DNA of 64,000 bases from Pedobacter paludis (GTDB lineage Bacteria > Bacteroidota > Bacteroidia > Sphingobacteriales > Sphingobacteriaceae). This document shows, piece after piece, positions 1 through 10,124 of this stretch (its first letter is position 1; the number at the start of each line of letters is the position of its first letter). The notes beneath the pieces are model-generated. The model was not told the DNA's origin. It saw only the letters and a list, made by a program, of their open reading frames with translations, and did no database searches. The position numbers and the translations under genes are program-made. The stretch lies in NCBI RefSeq assembly GCF_003173575.1, contig NZ_QGNY01000007.1:62001-126000 (forward strand), read 5' to 3'.

Positions 1-9
1 AAAATATTC

Positions 10-36
10 TGTCATCCGGAGGCACGAAGGATCTGA
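10..36. repeat. dispersed GTCATCC...CGAAGGATCT-type repeat fragment
   Basis: A short stretch beginning GTCATCC and ending CGAAGGATCT resembles the units repeated at 11295-11770. It lies beyond the 3' end of the glutamate-synthase-like gene. No gene is visible in positions 1-134. Confidence 0.45.
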
Positions 37-134
37 TTCATCGGAGGCAGATTAACCAATCGGTTGTTGTCTCACCACCCATCTCAGCCAAATATTCTCA
101 ACAATCAAAATAATTATTCTTCAGCATATTATCC

Positions 135-1787
135 CTAATCATGCATGGCATCACCATATGGATTAGCATGTGCATAATCAATTGCCGAAACTTTATAATC
201 TGTTGGAGCAAAGCTTTTTGAGCTGCTGAGCGCCATGCCCAATTCGAAACGGGTTGGATAAGGCGTTTGCAATAAACTTCCTGCCGGAATGTATGGAAAA
301 CTTTCCAGATAGGTTTGCATAACACTTGGGCTAACCCTTCTATTGATATAAGCCCGACTCAACTGACTCGTTTCTCTCAAGCCAGCAGCACCCAAAAGCT
401 CTACTGCACTGGCCACCGTTAAGTTGTGGAAGTTTTTAACACGAACCGTTTTATCTTCTACAACCAAGCCCTTCATTAAACTTTGGTCTTGTGTAGCAAC
501 CCCTGTAGGGCAAGTATTACTGTTACATTCCAGCGCTTGGATGCAGCCTAGAGCGAACATCATGCCACGGGCGGCGTTGCACATGTCTGCGCCAAGCGAA
601 ATATTCTTAACCAAATCAAAACCAGTGGCTACTTTACCAGAGGCAATAATTTTGATGTGCTTTTTAAGGTCGAAACCATTTAAAACATCGTAAACAAAGG
701 CAACACCCTCACGCAACGGCATCCCTACAGAATTTGAAAATTCCTGTGGCGCAGCGCCCGTTCCGCCCTCGCCCCCATCTACGGTAATAAAATCCGGATA
801 AATTCCAGTTTCGATCATGGCTTTGCAAATGGCATAAAACTCACTCTTCCGTCCAATACAAAGTTTAAAACCAACTGGCTTACCATCAGATAAATCTCTT
901 AACTTTTTAACAAATTCCAATAAGCCTATCGGCGTATTGAAGGCCGAATGTGCCGGTGGCGATAAAACATCCTTTCCTTCGGGCACTAAACGAATCCGGG
1001 CAACTTCAGGGGTTACCTTTTTTGCAGGCAACATACCGCCGTGTCCTGGCTTTGCGCCCTGAGACAGTTTAATTTCGATCATTTTAACCTGATCCGTTTT
1101 CGCCCGCTCAGAATAAGCTTCATAATTAAAGGTGCCATCGGCATTGCGGCAACCAAAATATCCTGTACCAATTTGCCAGATTAAATCGCCCCCCGGCTGG
1201 CGGTGATAATCACTGATTCCGCCTTCACCCGTATTATGGGCAAAGTTGCCCATTTTGGCGCCACCATTTAAGGCTAAAATTGCGTTCTGACTCAAAGACC
1301 CAAAACTCATGGCCGAAATATTATAGATACTCGCCGAATATGGTTTTTTACAATCCGGTCCGCCTACCAAAACCCTAGGATCTAAATTTAATTCGTGATG
1401 GGAAATGGCGGCAATACTATGGCTCAACCATTCATAGCCATTATCGTAAACGTTCAATTGCGTTCCAAAAGGAATGGTATCATTATCTTTTTTTGCCCTT
1501 TGATAAATTAGCGAACGGTTTAAACGACTGTACGGCGTTCCGTTGGTATCGCTTTCTACAAAATATTGGTAAACCTTTGGACGAAGTTCTTCCATGAAAT
1601 ACCTCAAACGTCCAAAAACCGGGTAATTTCTAACAATACTGTGTTTTGGCTGATATAAATCGTACACACCTAGAATTACAAACGGACCGGTAAAAATAAA
1701 TGTCCACCATAAAAATGGATGATAAAGGCCCAACATTATGGTTAAGGCAACTAAAAATGCGGCAATCGCGACGAAAGCTTTTCTCAT
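135..1787 (-). CDS. FMN-binding glutamate synthase-family protein
   Basis: This 550-residue protein has the central/FMN domain of glutamate synthase (GltB-type) but no glutaminase domain, so it is a stand-alone family member and not a complete GOGAT large subunit. Residues about 5-50 form two hydrophobic segments, suggesting membrane anchoring. The FMN-barrel region follows, with glycine-rich stretches (SMSFGSLS, DGGEGGTGAAP) and a cysteine-containing ECNSNTCPTGVAT segment near residue 420 that matches the Fe-S/FMN region of the family. No small subunit or glutaminase gene is adjacent. The electron donor and true substrate cannot be told from sequence. It is monocistronic and divergent from the YrdC-family gene that starts 84 bases away. 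Confidence 0.85.
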   Translation of the reverse strand: MRKAFVAIAAFLVALTIMLGLYHPFLWWTFIFTGPFVILGVYDLYQPKHSIVRNYPVFGRLRYFMEELRPKVYQYFVESDTNGTPYSRLNRSLIYQRAKKDNDTIPFGTQLNVYDNGYEWLSHSIAAISHHELNLDPRVLVGGPDCKKPYSASIYNISAMSFGSLSQNAILALNGGAKMGNFAHNTGEGGISDYHRQPGGDLIWQIGTGYFGCRNADGTFNYEAYSERAKTDQVKMIEIKLSQGAKPGHGGMLPAKKVTPEVARIRLVPEGKDVLSPPAHSAFNTPIGLLEFVKKLRDLSDGKPVGFKLCIGRKSEFYAICKAMIETGIYPDFITVDGGEGGTGAAPQEFSNSVGMPLREGVAFVYDVLNGFDLKKHIKIIASGKVATGFDLVKNISLGADMCNAARGMMFALGCIQALECNSNTCPTGVATQDQSLMKGLVVEDKTVRVKNFHNLTVASAVELLGAAGLRETSQLSRAYINRRVSPSVMQTYLESFPYIPAGSLLQTPYPTRFELGMALSSSKSFAPTDYKVSAIDYAHANPYGDAMHD

Positions 1788-1870
1788 AATTATAGATTAG
1801 CGTATGTTTTGTTAATGCAAAGATTAGGATTATTAAACAACTGACACCATTAAATTGTTATTTTTACGCT

Positions 1871-2491
1871 ATGCTTATTAAGATCTATCCAGAAAACCCC
1901 AACGAAAGAGCCATCGAACAAGTGGTAGAAGTTCTGAGAAAAGGGGGAATCATCATTTATCCTACAGATACGATTTATGGTTTGGGCTGTGACATTACCA
2001 ATCCAAAAGCAATCGAAAAAATTTGCCGTATTCGTGGCATAAAACCCGAAAAGGCCAATTTTTCTTTTATTTGCCATGATTTAAAGCACATTTCTGATTT
2101 TATAAAACCCATTGACAATACAACTTTCCGAGTTTTAAAAAAAGCGCTTCCAGGGCCATTTACATTTATCTTCAATGCAAACAACAATGTTCCAAAGCTT
2201 TTAAGCTCCAACAAGAAAACAGTTGGTATCCGTGTTCCAGATAATAACATCGCCCGCTGTATAGTAGAAGAACTGGGAAATCCCATCCTATCCACTTCAA
2301 TTAAAGACGACGATGAATTGATTGAATATTCGACCGATCCGGAATTGATCCACGAAAAATATGAAAATCTGGTCGATTTGGTGATTGACGGCGGCTATGG
2401 AGATAATGAAGCATCAACTGTAGTGGATTGCACCAATGGAGAATTGGAAATCATTCGGGAGGGTAAAGGAAATATCGACGATTTTCTGTAA
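1871..2491 (+). CDS. L-threonylcarbamoyladenylate synthase (Sua5/YrdC/YciO family)
   Basis: The 206-residue protein has the YrdC fold throughout. It shows the KGGIIIYPTDTIYGLG segment near the N-terminus, which binds threonine/ATP in the family, and a PGPFTFIF stretch mid-protein. Sua5/YrdC proteins make threonylcarbamoyl-AMP from threonine, bicarbonate and ATP for the t6A37 modification of ANN-decoding tRNAs. The length fits the short YrdC/YciO type without the C-terminal Sua5 domain. YciO-like paralogues are hard to separate from YrdC by eye, so the exact activity is inferred. A TATTTTTAC motif sits just before the start, as it does before nhaA and recX. Confidence 0.85.
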   Translation: MLIKIYPENPNERAIEQVVEVLRKGGIIIYPTDTIYGLGCDITNPKAIEKICRIRGIKPEKANFSFICHDLKHISDFIKPIDNTTFRVLKKALPGPFTFIFNANNNVPKLLSSNKKTVGIRVPDNNIARCIVEELGNPILSTSIKDDDELIEYSTDPELIHEKYENLVDLVIDGGYGDNEASTVVDCTNGELEIIREGKGNIDDFL

Positions 2492-2971
2492 AAAAACAAT
2501 CAAAAAAAGCCTTTCTACTCAATTCTCAATTAATTTTATCCACATTGGATTAAAATAAACTAGAAATATATAAATTTATATTTTCATTTCCTGATTACGC
2601 AATCATTTTTATCAAGCAAGCTCCTGATTTAACATCCTTGTAATATTAAATTAATACTAGCCCCCTATTTTTACATCCTAATCATCCCATATGACGACAC
2701 AATTACTTCAATAAGGCTGTCATCCAGCAAAAAATCGTTTGCTATGCAAATTGGTTTCCCTTAATATTTTCAGTTAAAGCAGTAATCTCCCACATGGGAT
2801 AAAATACCTGTGAATATTTAAATCGTCCAACAACCATCCTTATTCCCTCTTATGTTAAAACGCTACCACTTCAGATTAAAATCTTAATCAAAATCTTCAT
2901 TAATAGCATTTTTTGCTGAACATCATGATCAAATAAGATTATAAAACATTTTATATCCCTATAAAATTTAT
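2492..2971. other. intergenic region, no gene seen
   Basis: About 480 bases of strongly AT-rich DNA separate the YrdC-family gene from the giant type IX cargo gene. I see no ORF of plausible coding character, no tRNA and no strong terminator hairpin. It probably carries the promoter of the downstream gene, but no clean TTG / TAnnTTTG pair can be assigned. Confidence 0.5.
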
Positions 2972-5900
2972 ATGAAAAAACTTTTACTATTATCTCTATT
3001 ATTTACCCTGTATTTCTCTGGAACGTCGCTAGCACAGATAGCCACTTGGGATTTTACCGGGCAATCTACCCTTGCAACCTCTACCGCATCATCTTCAGAT
3101 CCAGGCTTGGCCAGTGTTCCGGTTTTAACACGCGGAGCAGGTGCAGTTGCCAGTGCAGGAAACAATTCATTCAGAACGGTTGGATTTCAAAACAATGGCA
3201 TTTCTGTTGCAAACACAGATTATTTTCAGGTTACGATCGCCGCCTCTGCGGGCAATAAAGTTTCTTTGTCTTCTCTAGATGCACTTTTTGCCGGAACAGC
3301 TACTTACTATGCCAATGCGGGTGTAAGCTCGCAATATGCATATAGTTTGGATGGAACAAATTTTACATTAATTGGTGCTCCATCTGCGATTACAAGTGCA
3401 ACAATAGCACCCAACGCTGCCCCAACAGTAAATTTATCAGGCATTACTGCATTACAAAATGTTGCATCCGGAACCACAATAACCATTCGCTATTATGCCA
3501 GCGGACAAACCGCAACGGGTGGATGGGGATTCAATTCCCCTGCAGCCGGAAGACCGGGCTTTAGCATCGGTGGTACCGTTACCACATCCGGAACGGTTGA
3601 TACCACACCACCAACCAATGCAAGCGGTTATCCAAAAACGGCTTCGATAACGAGTACAACCGTTAACTTGCTCAGCAACATTAACGAAGCAGGAAATACT
3701 TATTACGTATTAATTCCGGCAACCGGAACGGCACCAAGCACTACAGCCCAAATAAAGGCCGGAAGAGATGGAAATAATGTGGCTGCATTTAAATCTGGCA
3801 CAATTACAAATTTAGCCAATACAGACGCAACTGCAACCATTACGGGCTTAACACTGTCTACAGCTTACAGAATTTACACTGTATCAGAAGATGGTGCAAC
3901 AACACCGAATGTACAAACCAGCTTTACCACTTTAAATTTTTCTACGCTTGGTGCTGCGGATATAACGCCTCCTGTTAATGCGGCCAATTATCCTAAAACC
4001 AGTAATGCAACCCTAACTTCGATTGATTTTACACACAACATCAACGAAGCAGGAACAACCTATTATGTATTGTTACCATCTGGTTCAACCGCCCCAACAC
4101 CTGCTCAGGTAAAGGCTGGCCAAGATGCTACAGGCGCCGTTGTAACAAAATCAGGTTCGTTAACCAATGTTGCCAATGTAGATGCGACAGCAACCATTAG
4201 CGGTTTATCATCAGGAACAACTTATACCTTATATGTTGCAGCTCAAGACAATATTGGAAACCTACAAACGGCGGTTGCAAATTTAGATGTAACCACAACC
4301 AATCCTCCCTTGGTAAGTGCGCCAATAATCATCAGTCAATACTACGAAGGCACTTCGGTAAATAAATGGATCGAATTAACCAACCTAAGTAATGCGCCTA
4401 TAAACACGGCCTCCCCTCAATTAAAACTAGCTTTATACAACATTTCTGGCGATGCTGGAAACATCAACATTACCGGAGCGCCATCTCAGATTGTAAATTT
4501 AAACTTTACCATTCCAGCACGGGGAAGCGTTTTATTGGGCAACACCGGCAATAGTAACACAGAAGTTCCATACCTAACTACCGCTAGTGCTGTATTGAAT
4601 AGCAATACCGTAATCAATTTTAATGGTAATGATGGCGTTGCGCTTCTAGATGCAAACAACAATATTATCGATGCCTTCGGACAAGGGGTAAATGCGAAGG
4701 ATGTTTCTTACGTAAGAAGTTTAAATGTAACGGCACCAAGTCCAGCTTATATTGATGATGATTGGACCAAAACCCCACTTGCTACCGTACAAAACGCCAT
4801 TGATGATGATGATGTAAATAGATTGGGCGTTCATTTTCCGCCAAATTTACCACCATGTGCCGCACCTTCAAACCCTGCTACGGCATTGGTTTTCAGCAGC
4901 GTAACCACAAACAGCATTTCGGCAAGTTTTACAAAATCTACTGATGCAAACGAATATTTAATCATCAGAAGCTTAAATACAACCTTATCTGCACTTCCTG
5001 TTGATGGAACAGTTTACACGGTAGGTTCGGCTTTTGGAGGCGGTGTTGTAGCCAATAGAATTGTAACCAATACTTTTACGGATAATGCCCTCGCCGATGC
5101 AACAAGCTATAGTTATTTTATTATTCCCTTAAATAACATTTCATGCACCGGCGGACCAAAATATTTAACCAGCAATATTTTAACAGCTCGTCAGGCTACA
5201 AAAGCATTGTTGCCATGTGCAACACCAACTGCACAACCTACAAACTTTACCGTAACCTCATCAAATTACAATTTTATTCAGGCTGCATTTACGGCATCTA
5301 CCAGCGCAGATGAATATCTCGTGGTAATGAGCACAACGAATACTTTATCTGCCGCTCCGGTGAATCAGACCACATATGCGGTTGGCGATCAATTAGGTGG
5401 TGGTATCGTAGTTAAAAGAGGAACCGGAAATACTTTTATTAGAAACGGATTAAGCCAAAACACCAATTACTATTTCTTTATTTATTCAATTAATAGTGCA
5501 TGTAGTGGAGGCCCATTATACTTAACCGCTCAACCGCTCTTGGGCAATTTAAAAACAGGAATTCTAGATGTAAACAAGCTGAATTTTTATTATGGAAACC
5601 TACACAGCCACAGCAGTTATTCTGATGGAAACAAAGACGATTTAACTAAAAAACCAGAGGATGATTATGCTTTCGCCAAAAATTCGATGAATCTTGATTT
5701 CCTGGGCATATCCGAGCACAACCATACACAAGCAGGCATGTCTTTAGCCAGCTGGCAACCCGGTATTGATGCGGCCAAAAAAGCAACAACCTCTACATTC
5801 GTTGCCATGCACGGAATGGAATGGGGCGTAATTAGTGGTGGCGGACACGTAATTGTTTATGGAATTGATTCCTTAATTGGATGGGAATCTGGAGAGAATC

Positions 5901-7900
5901 AGATTTATGTTCCTAAAAGTGTATATACGGGCCCGACGGGATTATTTAGAATCATCAACAGATACGGATTAAATGCGGTGGCAACCTTGGCGCACCCAAA
6001 CACAACAGACTACAATAATATTTCAGCCACTTACGATTTAAGTGCAGATAGTGCAATTGTTGGAACGGCGCTAGAAAGCGGACCGGCATTTTCAACCAAT
6101 GTAACTTATTCAGACCCGGCAAGCTCGATGAGTTACTTAAGTTATTACAATCGCATGCTGGCCAAAGGCTATCACCTGGGGGCGAGTATCGATCATGATA
6201 ATCACAATTTAACTTTCGGAAGACACACACGGGCACGATTGGTTGTACTTGCTCCTGCACTTACTGAAAACGATTTGCTTGATGCAATCAAAAAAATGCG
6301 TTTTTATGCCTCGCAGGATTCAGCGGCAAAAATCGTTTTCACCATAAATAAACAACCTGTTGGCAGTGTATTTAAAACAGCTGGCGCACCACAAATTGAA
6401 GTCAGCTCCATTACCACAAGTCCGGTAACAAGCATTAAAATTATTTATGGAACACCCGGAAGCGGTACAAACCCGGTAGAATTAACGGCTGGCGCTTCAA
6501 CAAGTTTAACCTATACGCATAATGCATTGACGAATTTAGCTACAGGTTATTATTATGCTGATATCGTAGAAGCCGATGGAAGTAGAATTATAACTTCGCC
6601 CATTTGGTATACCCGTGATGATGCAGTTGTAAAAAAAGCACAGAACATTACCTTCGCCGCAACAAGAACAGCAACGTATGGCGATGCCGATTTACCCGCA
6701 GCTGCGACAAGTGATAATACAAACATCAACATTACCTATACCAGCAGCGATACCAATATTGCAACAATCACCAATACAGATATCCACATTGTAAAAGCAG
6801 GTACGGTTACCATTACAGCGAACCAGCCGGGCGATACATTTTACAATCCGGCTGTAGCCAAGCAACAGGTTTTAACCATAAACCCAAAAACCATTAATGT
6901 TACGGCCGATGCGAAAACTAAAATAGAAGGAACGGTCGATCCTCCACTTACCTATATCTCTACTCCTGCATTGTTAGGATCAGATACGTTTAGTGGCGCA
7001 TTGGTTCGCGTGGCTGGAGAAACAGGGGGCGATTATGCCATTAACCAAGGCACTTTGGCCATCAATGCCAATTATGCAATAAACTTTAAATCGGCCAACT
7101 TTCACATCACGCCTAAACCGGTGGCAACCATTTCTGGCAATACGGCACTATGCATCAACAGCACCGCTCCAACAATTACCTTTACAGGTACAAAGGGAAC
7201 CGCACCATATACCTTTACCTACAACATTAACGGCGGAACAAACAGAACGGTTTCCACAACCGGAACAAATACTACGGCTACGGTTACCGCAACAACAAGC
7301 GCAGTGGGCAATTTTGTGTATAATTTGGTGAGCGTGGCTGATGTAAATACCAGTCAGGCGCAAACGGGTACGGCTACGGTAACCATCAATCCACTTCCGG
7401 TGGTGTCCATTAGCAGCAATAAAGGCCTATCAATTTCTAAGGGCGATGTCATTATTTTAACAGCAACAGGAGGCAATCAATACAGCTGGACTGGTAGCGA
7501 AATCATTAGCGGACAAAGCACTGCAACAGTAACCATTAGGCCAAAGCAAACTGGCACTTATAAAGTTACCGTAACCAATACCAGCGGCTGCAGCATCGAT
7601 CAAACCATCAGCATAACCGTAATTGATGATTATAAACTGGATGCAAGTAATGTGGTAACACCTAATGGGGATGGAATAAACGATAAGTTTATCATCAAAA
7701 ACATCGATTATTATCCTAATAATACCCTTAAGATTTTCGATAAGGCTGGTCGGGTTTTATATACCGTGCATACTTACGCCAACGATTGGGACGGAACAAT
7801 TAACGGAAGTCCACTTGCGGAAGGAACGTATTATTACATTCTGGACTTAGGCAGCAACTTAGGCAACTTTAAAGGTTTTATTAACATCATTAGAGACTAA
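2972..7900 (+). CDS. giant T9SS cargo with lamin-tail, PHP phosphoesterase and MBG-like domains
   Basis: The 1642-residue secreted protein has a signal peptide at residues 1-21 (ending SGTSLAQ). Two related fibronectin-like repeats follow at about 210-330 and 330-445, each with an INEAG.TYYVL motif. A lamin-tail-like domain lies near 450-590 (KWIELTN, NGNDGVALLD), then two Cys-containing repeats near 620-860. A PHP-type metallo-phosphoesterase domain spans about 870-1115, with metal ligands in HSHSSYSDG (~876), SEHNH (~914), AHP and DHDNH (~1073). MBG/YDG-like repeats cover ~1220-1380 and an Ig/PKD-like region follows. The last ~90 residues are a CHU_C gliding-motility domain (VVTPNGDGINDKF), the type B sorting signal of type IX secretion. 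The domains predict an exported or surface enzyme; its substrate is unknown. It is 8 bases upstream of a PorP/SprF gene. Confidence 0.85.
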   Translation: MKKLLLLSLLFTLYFSGTSLAQIATWDFTGQSTLATSTASSSDPGLASVPVLTRGAGAVASAGNNSFRTVGFQNNGISVANTDYFQVTIAASAGNKVSLSSLDALFAGTATYYANAGVSSQYAYSLDGTNFTLIGAPSAITSATIAPNAAPTVNLSGITALQNVASGTTITIRYYASGQTATGGWGFNSPAAGRPGFSIGGTVTTSGTVDTTPPTNASGYPKTASITSTTVNLLSNINEAGNTYYVLIPATGTAPSTTAQIKAGRDGNNVAAFKSGTITNLANTDATATITGLTLSTAYRIYTVSEDGATTPNVQTSFTTLNFSTLGAADITPPVNAANYPKTSNATLTSIDFTHNINEAGTTYYVLLPSGSTAPTPAQVKAGQDATGAVVTKSGSLTNVANVDATATISGLSSGTTYTLYVAAQDNIGNLQTAVANLDVTTTNPPLVSAPIIISQYYEGTSVNKWIELTNLSNAPINTASPQLKLALYNISGDAGNINITGAPSQIVNLNFTIPARGSVLLGNTGNSNTEVPYLTTASAVLNSNTVINFNGNDGVALLDANNNIIDAFGQGVNAKDVSYVRSLNVTAPSPAYIDDDWTKTPLATVQNAIDDDDVNRLGVHFPPNLPPCAAPSNPATALVFSSVTTNSISASFTKSTDANEYLIIRSLNTTLSALPVDGTVYTVGSAFGGGVVANRIVTNTFTDNALADATSYSYFIIPLNNISCTGGPKYLTSNILTARQATKALLPCATPTAQPTNFTVTSSNYNFIQAAFTASTSADEYLVVMSTTNTLSAAPVNQTTYAVGDQLGGGIVVKRGTGNTFIRNGLSQNTNYYFFIYSINSACSGGPLYLTAQPLLGNLKTGILDVNKLNFYYGNLHSHSSYSDGNKDDLTKKPEDDYAFAKNSMNLDFLGISEHNHTQAGMSLASWQPGIDAAKKATTSTFVAMHGMEWGVISGGGHVIVYGIDSLIGWESGENQIYVPKSVYTGPTGLFRIINRYGLNAVATLAHPNTTDYNNISATYDLSADSAIVGTALESGPAFSTNVTYSDPASSMSYLSYYNRMLAKGYHLGASIDHDNHNLTFGRHTRARLVVLAPALTENDLLDAIKKMRFYASQDSAAKIVFTINKQPVGSVFKTAGAPQIEVSSITTSPVTSIKIIYGTPGSGTNPVELTAGASTSLTYTHNALTNLATGYYYADIVEADGSRIITSPIWYTRDDAVVKKAQNITFAATRTATYGDADLPAAATSDNTNINITYTSSDTNIATITNTDIHIVKAGTVTITANQPGDTFYNPAVAKQQVLTINPKTINVTADAKTKIEGTVDPPLTYISTPALLGSDTFSGALVRVAGETGGDYAINQGTLAINANYAINFKSANFHITPKPVATISGNTALCINSTAPTITFTGTKGTAPYTFTYNINGGTNRTVSTTGTNTTATVTATTSAVGNFVYNLVSVADVNTSQAQTGTATVTINPLPVVSISSNKGLSISKGDVIILTATGGNQYSWTGSEIISGQSTATVTIRPKQTGTYKVTVTNTSGCSIDQTISITVIDDYKLDASNVVTPNGDGINDKFIIKNIDYYPNNTLKIFDKAGRVLYTVHTYANDWDGTINGSPLAEGTYYYILDLGSNLGNFKGFINIIRD

Positions 7901-7908
7901 TTAAAAAC

Positions 7909-8829
7909 ATGAAAGCAATTACAAAAAATATAAAGCAAATTAGTCGCTTAACCCTCTTATTTGCAGCGAGCACCTTAATATTTAACAAAGCAAACGCTCA
8001 GATTTTACCTTTAAATGCACAGTATTTTCAAAATAAGTATTTGGTAAACCCATCAATGGCGGGTGTAAACGAAGGCTTTAACATCAATGGAAGTTTTAGA
8101 AAGCAGTGGTCCAACATTCCAGGCGCACCGATTACACAAAGCGTAACTTTAGATCAACAAGTAAATAAAGTTGGCTGGGGGGTAAATTTCTACAACGAAA
8201 AATCGGGAGGTATCCAGCGTACCAAAGCCGTAGGAACGTTTGCCTATCACCTGCCCTTGAATGGCGAAGATCAGAAATTAAATTTCGGAGTCTCTTTTGG
8301 CGCCAGTCAGGATAAACTGGATTTGAGCAGTATTAGAAACATCGATTTCAACGATCCATCAATTGCCCGTTTTAACGATAGAGGTTATTATTTGGATGGA
8401 GATTTTGGAGTTTCCTACACTTCTAACGGATTAAATATAGAAGGAGCAGTTCCAAACATGCGTTCTGTATTCAGAAATGATGATTTAAGCTTTGCCGATA
8501 AACCCACATTTTATTCTGCCATCAGCTATAAATTTGCCTTAGGAACAGGCTTAAACGGAATTACTTTAGAGCCCAAAGGCGTTTTTAGAGGAATCAAAAA
8601 TTACGATAATTTATGGGATGCGGGCATCAACGCCAATTTTGCAAATGATAAATTATACGTGATGGCCATGTATCACAATACCGAAAATGCAACGGTTGGC
8701 TTCGGAATGAACTATAAATCGACACTTTATTTTATGGCCTATTACAATACGGCAACTTCGGCCATCAGTGGATATACCGATGGAGATTTCGAAATCAATG
8801 TAAGGGTAAACATTGGCAAGAAACCATAA
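7909..8829 (+). CDS. PorP/SprF family type IX secretion outer-membrane protein
   Basis: The 306-residue protein has a signal peptide (ending KANAQ) followed by the PorP/SprF hallmark NAQYFQNKYLVNPSMAGV. The rest is beta-strand-rich with many alternating aromatic residues, as expected for an outer-membrane barrel. In Bacteroidota this family pairs with large proteins that end in a CHU_C type B domain, helping to secrete or anchor them. Here it follows such a protein by 8 bases, so the two are almost certainly co-transcribed and functionally coupled. A strong terminator follows. Confidence 0.93.
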   Translation: MKAITKNIKQISRLTLLFAASTLIFNKANAQILPLNAQYFQNKYLVNPSMAGVNEGFNINGSFRKQWSNIPGAPITQSVTLDQQVNKVGWGVNFYNEKSGGIQRTKAVGTFAYHLPLNGEDQKLNFGVSFGASQDKLDLSSIRNIDFNDPSIARFNDRGYYLDGDFGVSYTSNGLNIEGAVPNMRSVFRNDDLSFADKPTFYSAISYKFALGTGLNGITLEPKGVFRGIKNYDNLWDAGINANFANDKLYVMAMYHNTENATVGFGMNYKSTLYFMAYYNTATSAISGYTDGDFEINVRVNIGKKP

Positions 8830-8875
8830 CATGTCGTCACTCTGAACTTGTTTCAGAACCTTAGCCTTAAAAGTT

Positions 8876-8923
8876 AAGCCACAGATTCGCAGATTTAAAA
8901 ATCCAAGAATCTGTGGCTTTTTT
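8876..8923 (+). terminator. Rho-independent terminator after PorP/SprF gene
   Basis: The arms AAGCCACAGATTC and GAATCTGTGGCTT form a perfect 13-bp stem followed by a T run. It closes the two-gene T9SS operon and marks the start of the repeat-rich intergenic region. Confidence 0.9.
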
Positions 8924-8959
8924 CTTAAAATTAATACACTCACCTCGCAATAATGGATT

Positions 8960-9640
8960 GGTCTACTTAAAGAAAAACACCCCGCACTACGGGCACCCCT
9001 CCAAAAGAGGGGAATTATAAAGCGCTTGGATCCCCCACATTCTAATATCCTTCCCCTTTAAGGGTGGAAAATTGGGAACTCCAAATAATAGCTCCCTCTC
9101 CTTCGGAGAGGGTTGGGGTGAGGAATTAACCACCCCGCCCCTCCTAAATTAAGAGTGGGAGTTCCCCTCATAGTCTTTAACCCTTGAACTGAAATTAACT
9201 CCAAAAAAGGAATATAAGCACCTAGGTTTTTCTGCATCATGCTACCTTCACCCTTCAGGGGGAAGGTGCCCACCGGGCGGATGGGGGTTTTTGCACCCTA
9301 CCTTCCGGCATAGGAAGTGCTGGAAGGAGAAAACGTTAAAGCTTTGCAAAAACGTTCAATCCACCACAGCCCAAGGCATCACCTCCTTCCCGATCTTTCG
9401 TCGGGAAGGAGGTGATGCCGCTCTAAAAGCTTTGACGAGTTTATCCGACATCAGTTCCAAGCCTTTCAATTATGCCCTATTGTTTAAGGCTTAATGGAGG
9501 GCATGCTTTCGCTGCGCTCAGGTTTTTTACTTTTTTGATCAAGCAAAGAAGTAAGTGTCCCTCGACGTCGGTGAGCCGAGAAAAGAAACATTTTTGGGAT
9601 AAGGGAAACCATAAAAGCATTAAGATACGCGGATGACGAG
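8960..9640. repeat. composite dispersed repeat, copy 1
   Basis: The modules occur in a fixed order: an ACACCCCGC.CTACGGGCACC block, the CTCCTTCGGAGAGGGTTGGG module (9092-9123), a CACCGGGCGGATGGGGG module, a block ending in a long hairpin (9375-9419), a TTTATCCGACATCAG module, and a CATGCTTTCGCTGCGCTCAG module. The same modules recur at 9640-10085, 14215-14680 and 14780-15113. ORFs readable here are low-complexity by-products, and no protein family is recognisable. Confidence 0.8.
9375..9419. other. 19-bp perfect inverted repeat inside composite repeat
   Basis: Arms 9375-9393 and 9401-9419 are exact reverse complements around a 7-base loop (TCTTTCG). The matching module in the second repeat copy, near 9952-9988, is visibly decayed. 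No T tract follows, so it is not an ordinary terminator. Confidence 0.8.
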
Positions 9641-10085
9641 ATGGTCTAACTTCAAGAGAAACACCCCGCCCTACGGGCACCCCTCTAAAAGAGGGGAATT
9701 ATAAAGCGCCTAAATCCCCCACATTCTAATATTCTTCCCCTTTAAGGGTGGATAAATTGGGAACTCCGAATCATAGCTCCCTCTCCTTCGGAGAGGGTTG
9801 GGGTGAGGCTTTACTACCTTCACGCTTCAGGGGGAAGGTGCCCACCGGGCGGATGGGGGTTTTTGCATCCTGCATTCCGGCCTAGGAACTGCTGGAAGGA
9901 GAAAACGTTAAAGCTTTTGCAAAAACGTTCAATCCACCACAGCCCAAGGCATCACGTCCTTCCCGATCCTTCATCGGGACTTGTGATGCCGCTCTAAAAG
10001 CTTTAACGAATTTATCCGACATCAGTTCCAAGCCTTGATTTTTGTTTCTTTTTATAAAGAAAAAGAAAAAAGCCCTCGGTGGCAA
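9640..10085. repeat. composite dispersed repeat, copy 2
   Basis: Directly repeated relative to copy 1, with the same module order: the CTCCTTCGGAGAGGGTTGGG module is at 9777-9808 and the CACCGGGCGGATGGGGG module starts near 9843. It lacks the middle block of copy 1 (about 9124-9230). It ends with a TTCTTTTTATAAAGAAAAAGAA-like self-complementary stretch (about 10045-10070) shared with copy 3. It stops about 40 bases before nhaA. Confidence 0.8.
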
Positions 10086-10124
10086 ACCGTAACAAAACAA
10101 TAATAATTCCTTATTTTTACAACA

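Noticed and set aside
5955..6260. 101-codon antisense ORF inside the giant T9SS protein
   Set aside because: Lies opposite the PHP-domain coding sequence with its conserved metal ligands; an antisense shadow.
9058..10100. Several 64-72-codon ORFs in the repeats
   Set aside because: They recur only because the underlying DNA repeats recur, have Pro/Gly/Arg-rich low-complexity sequence, and occur on both strands.
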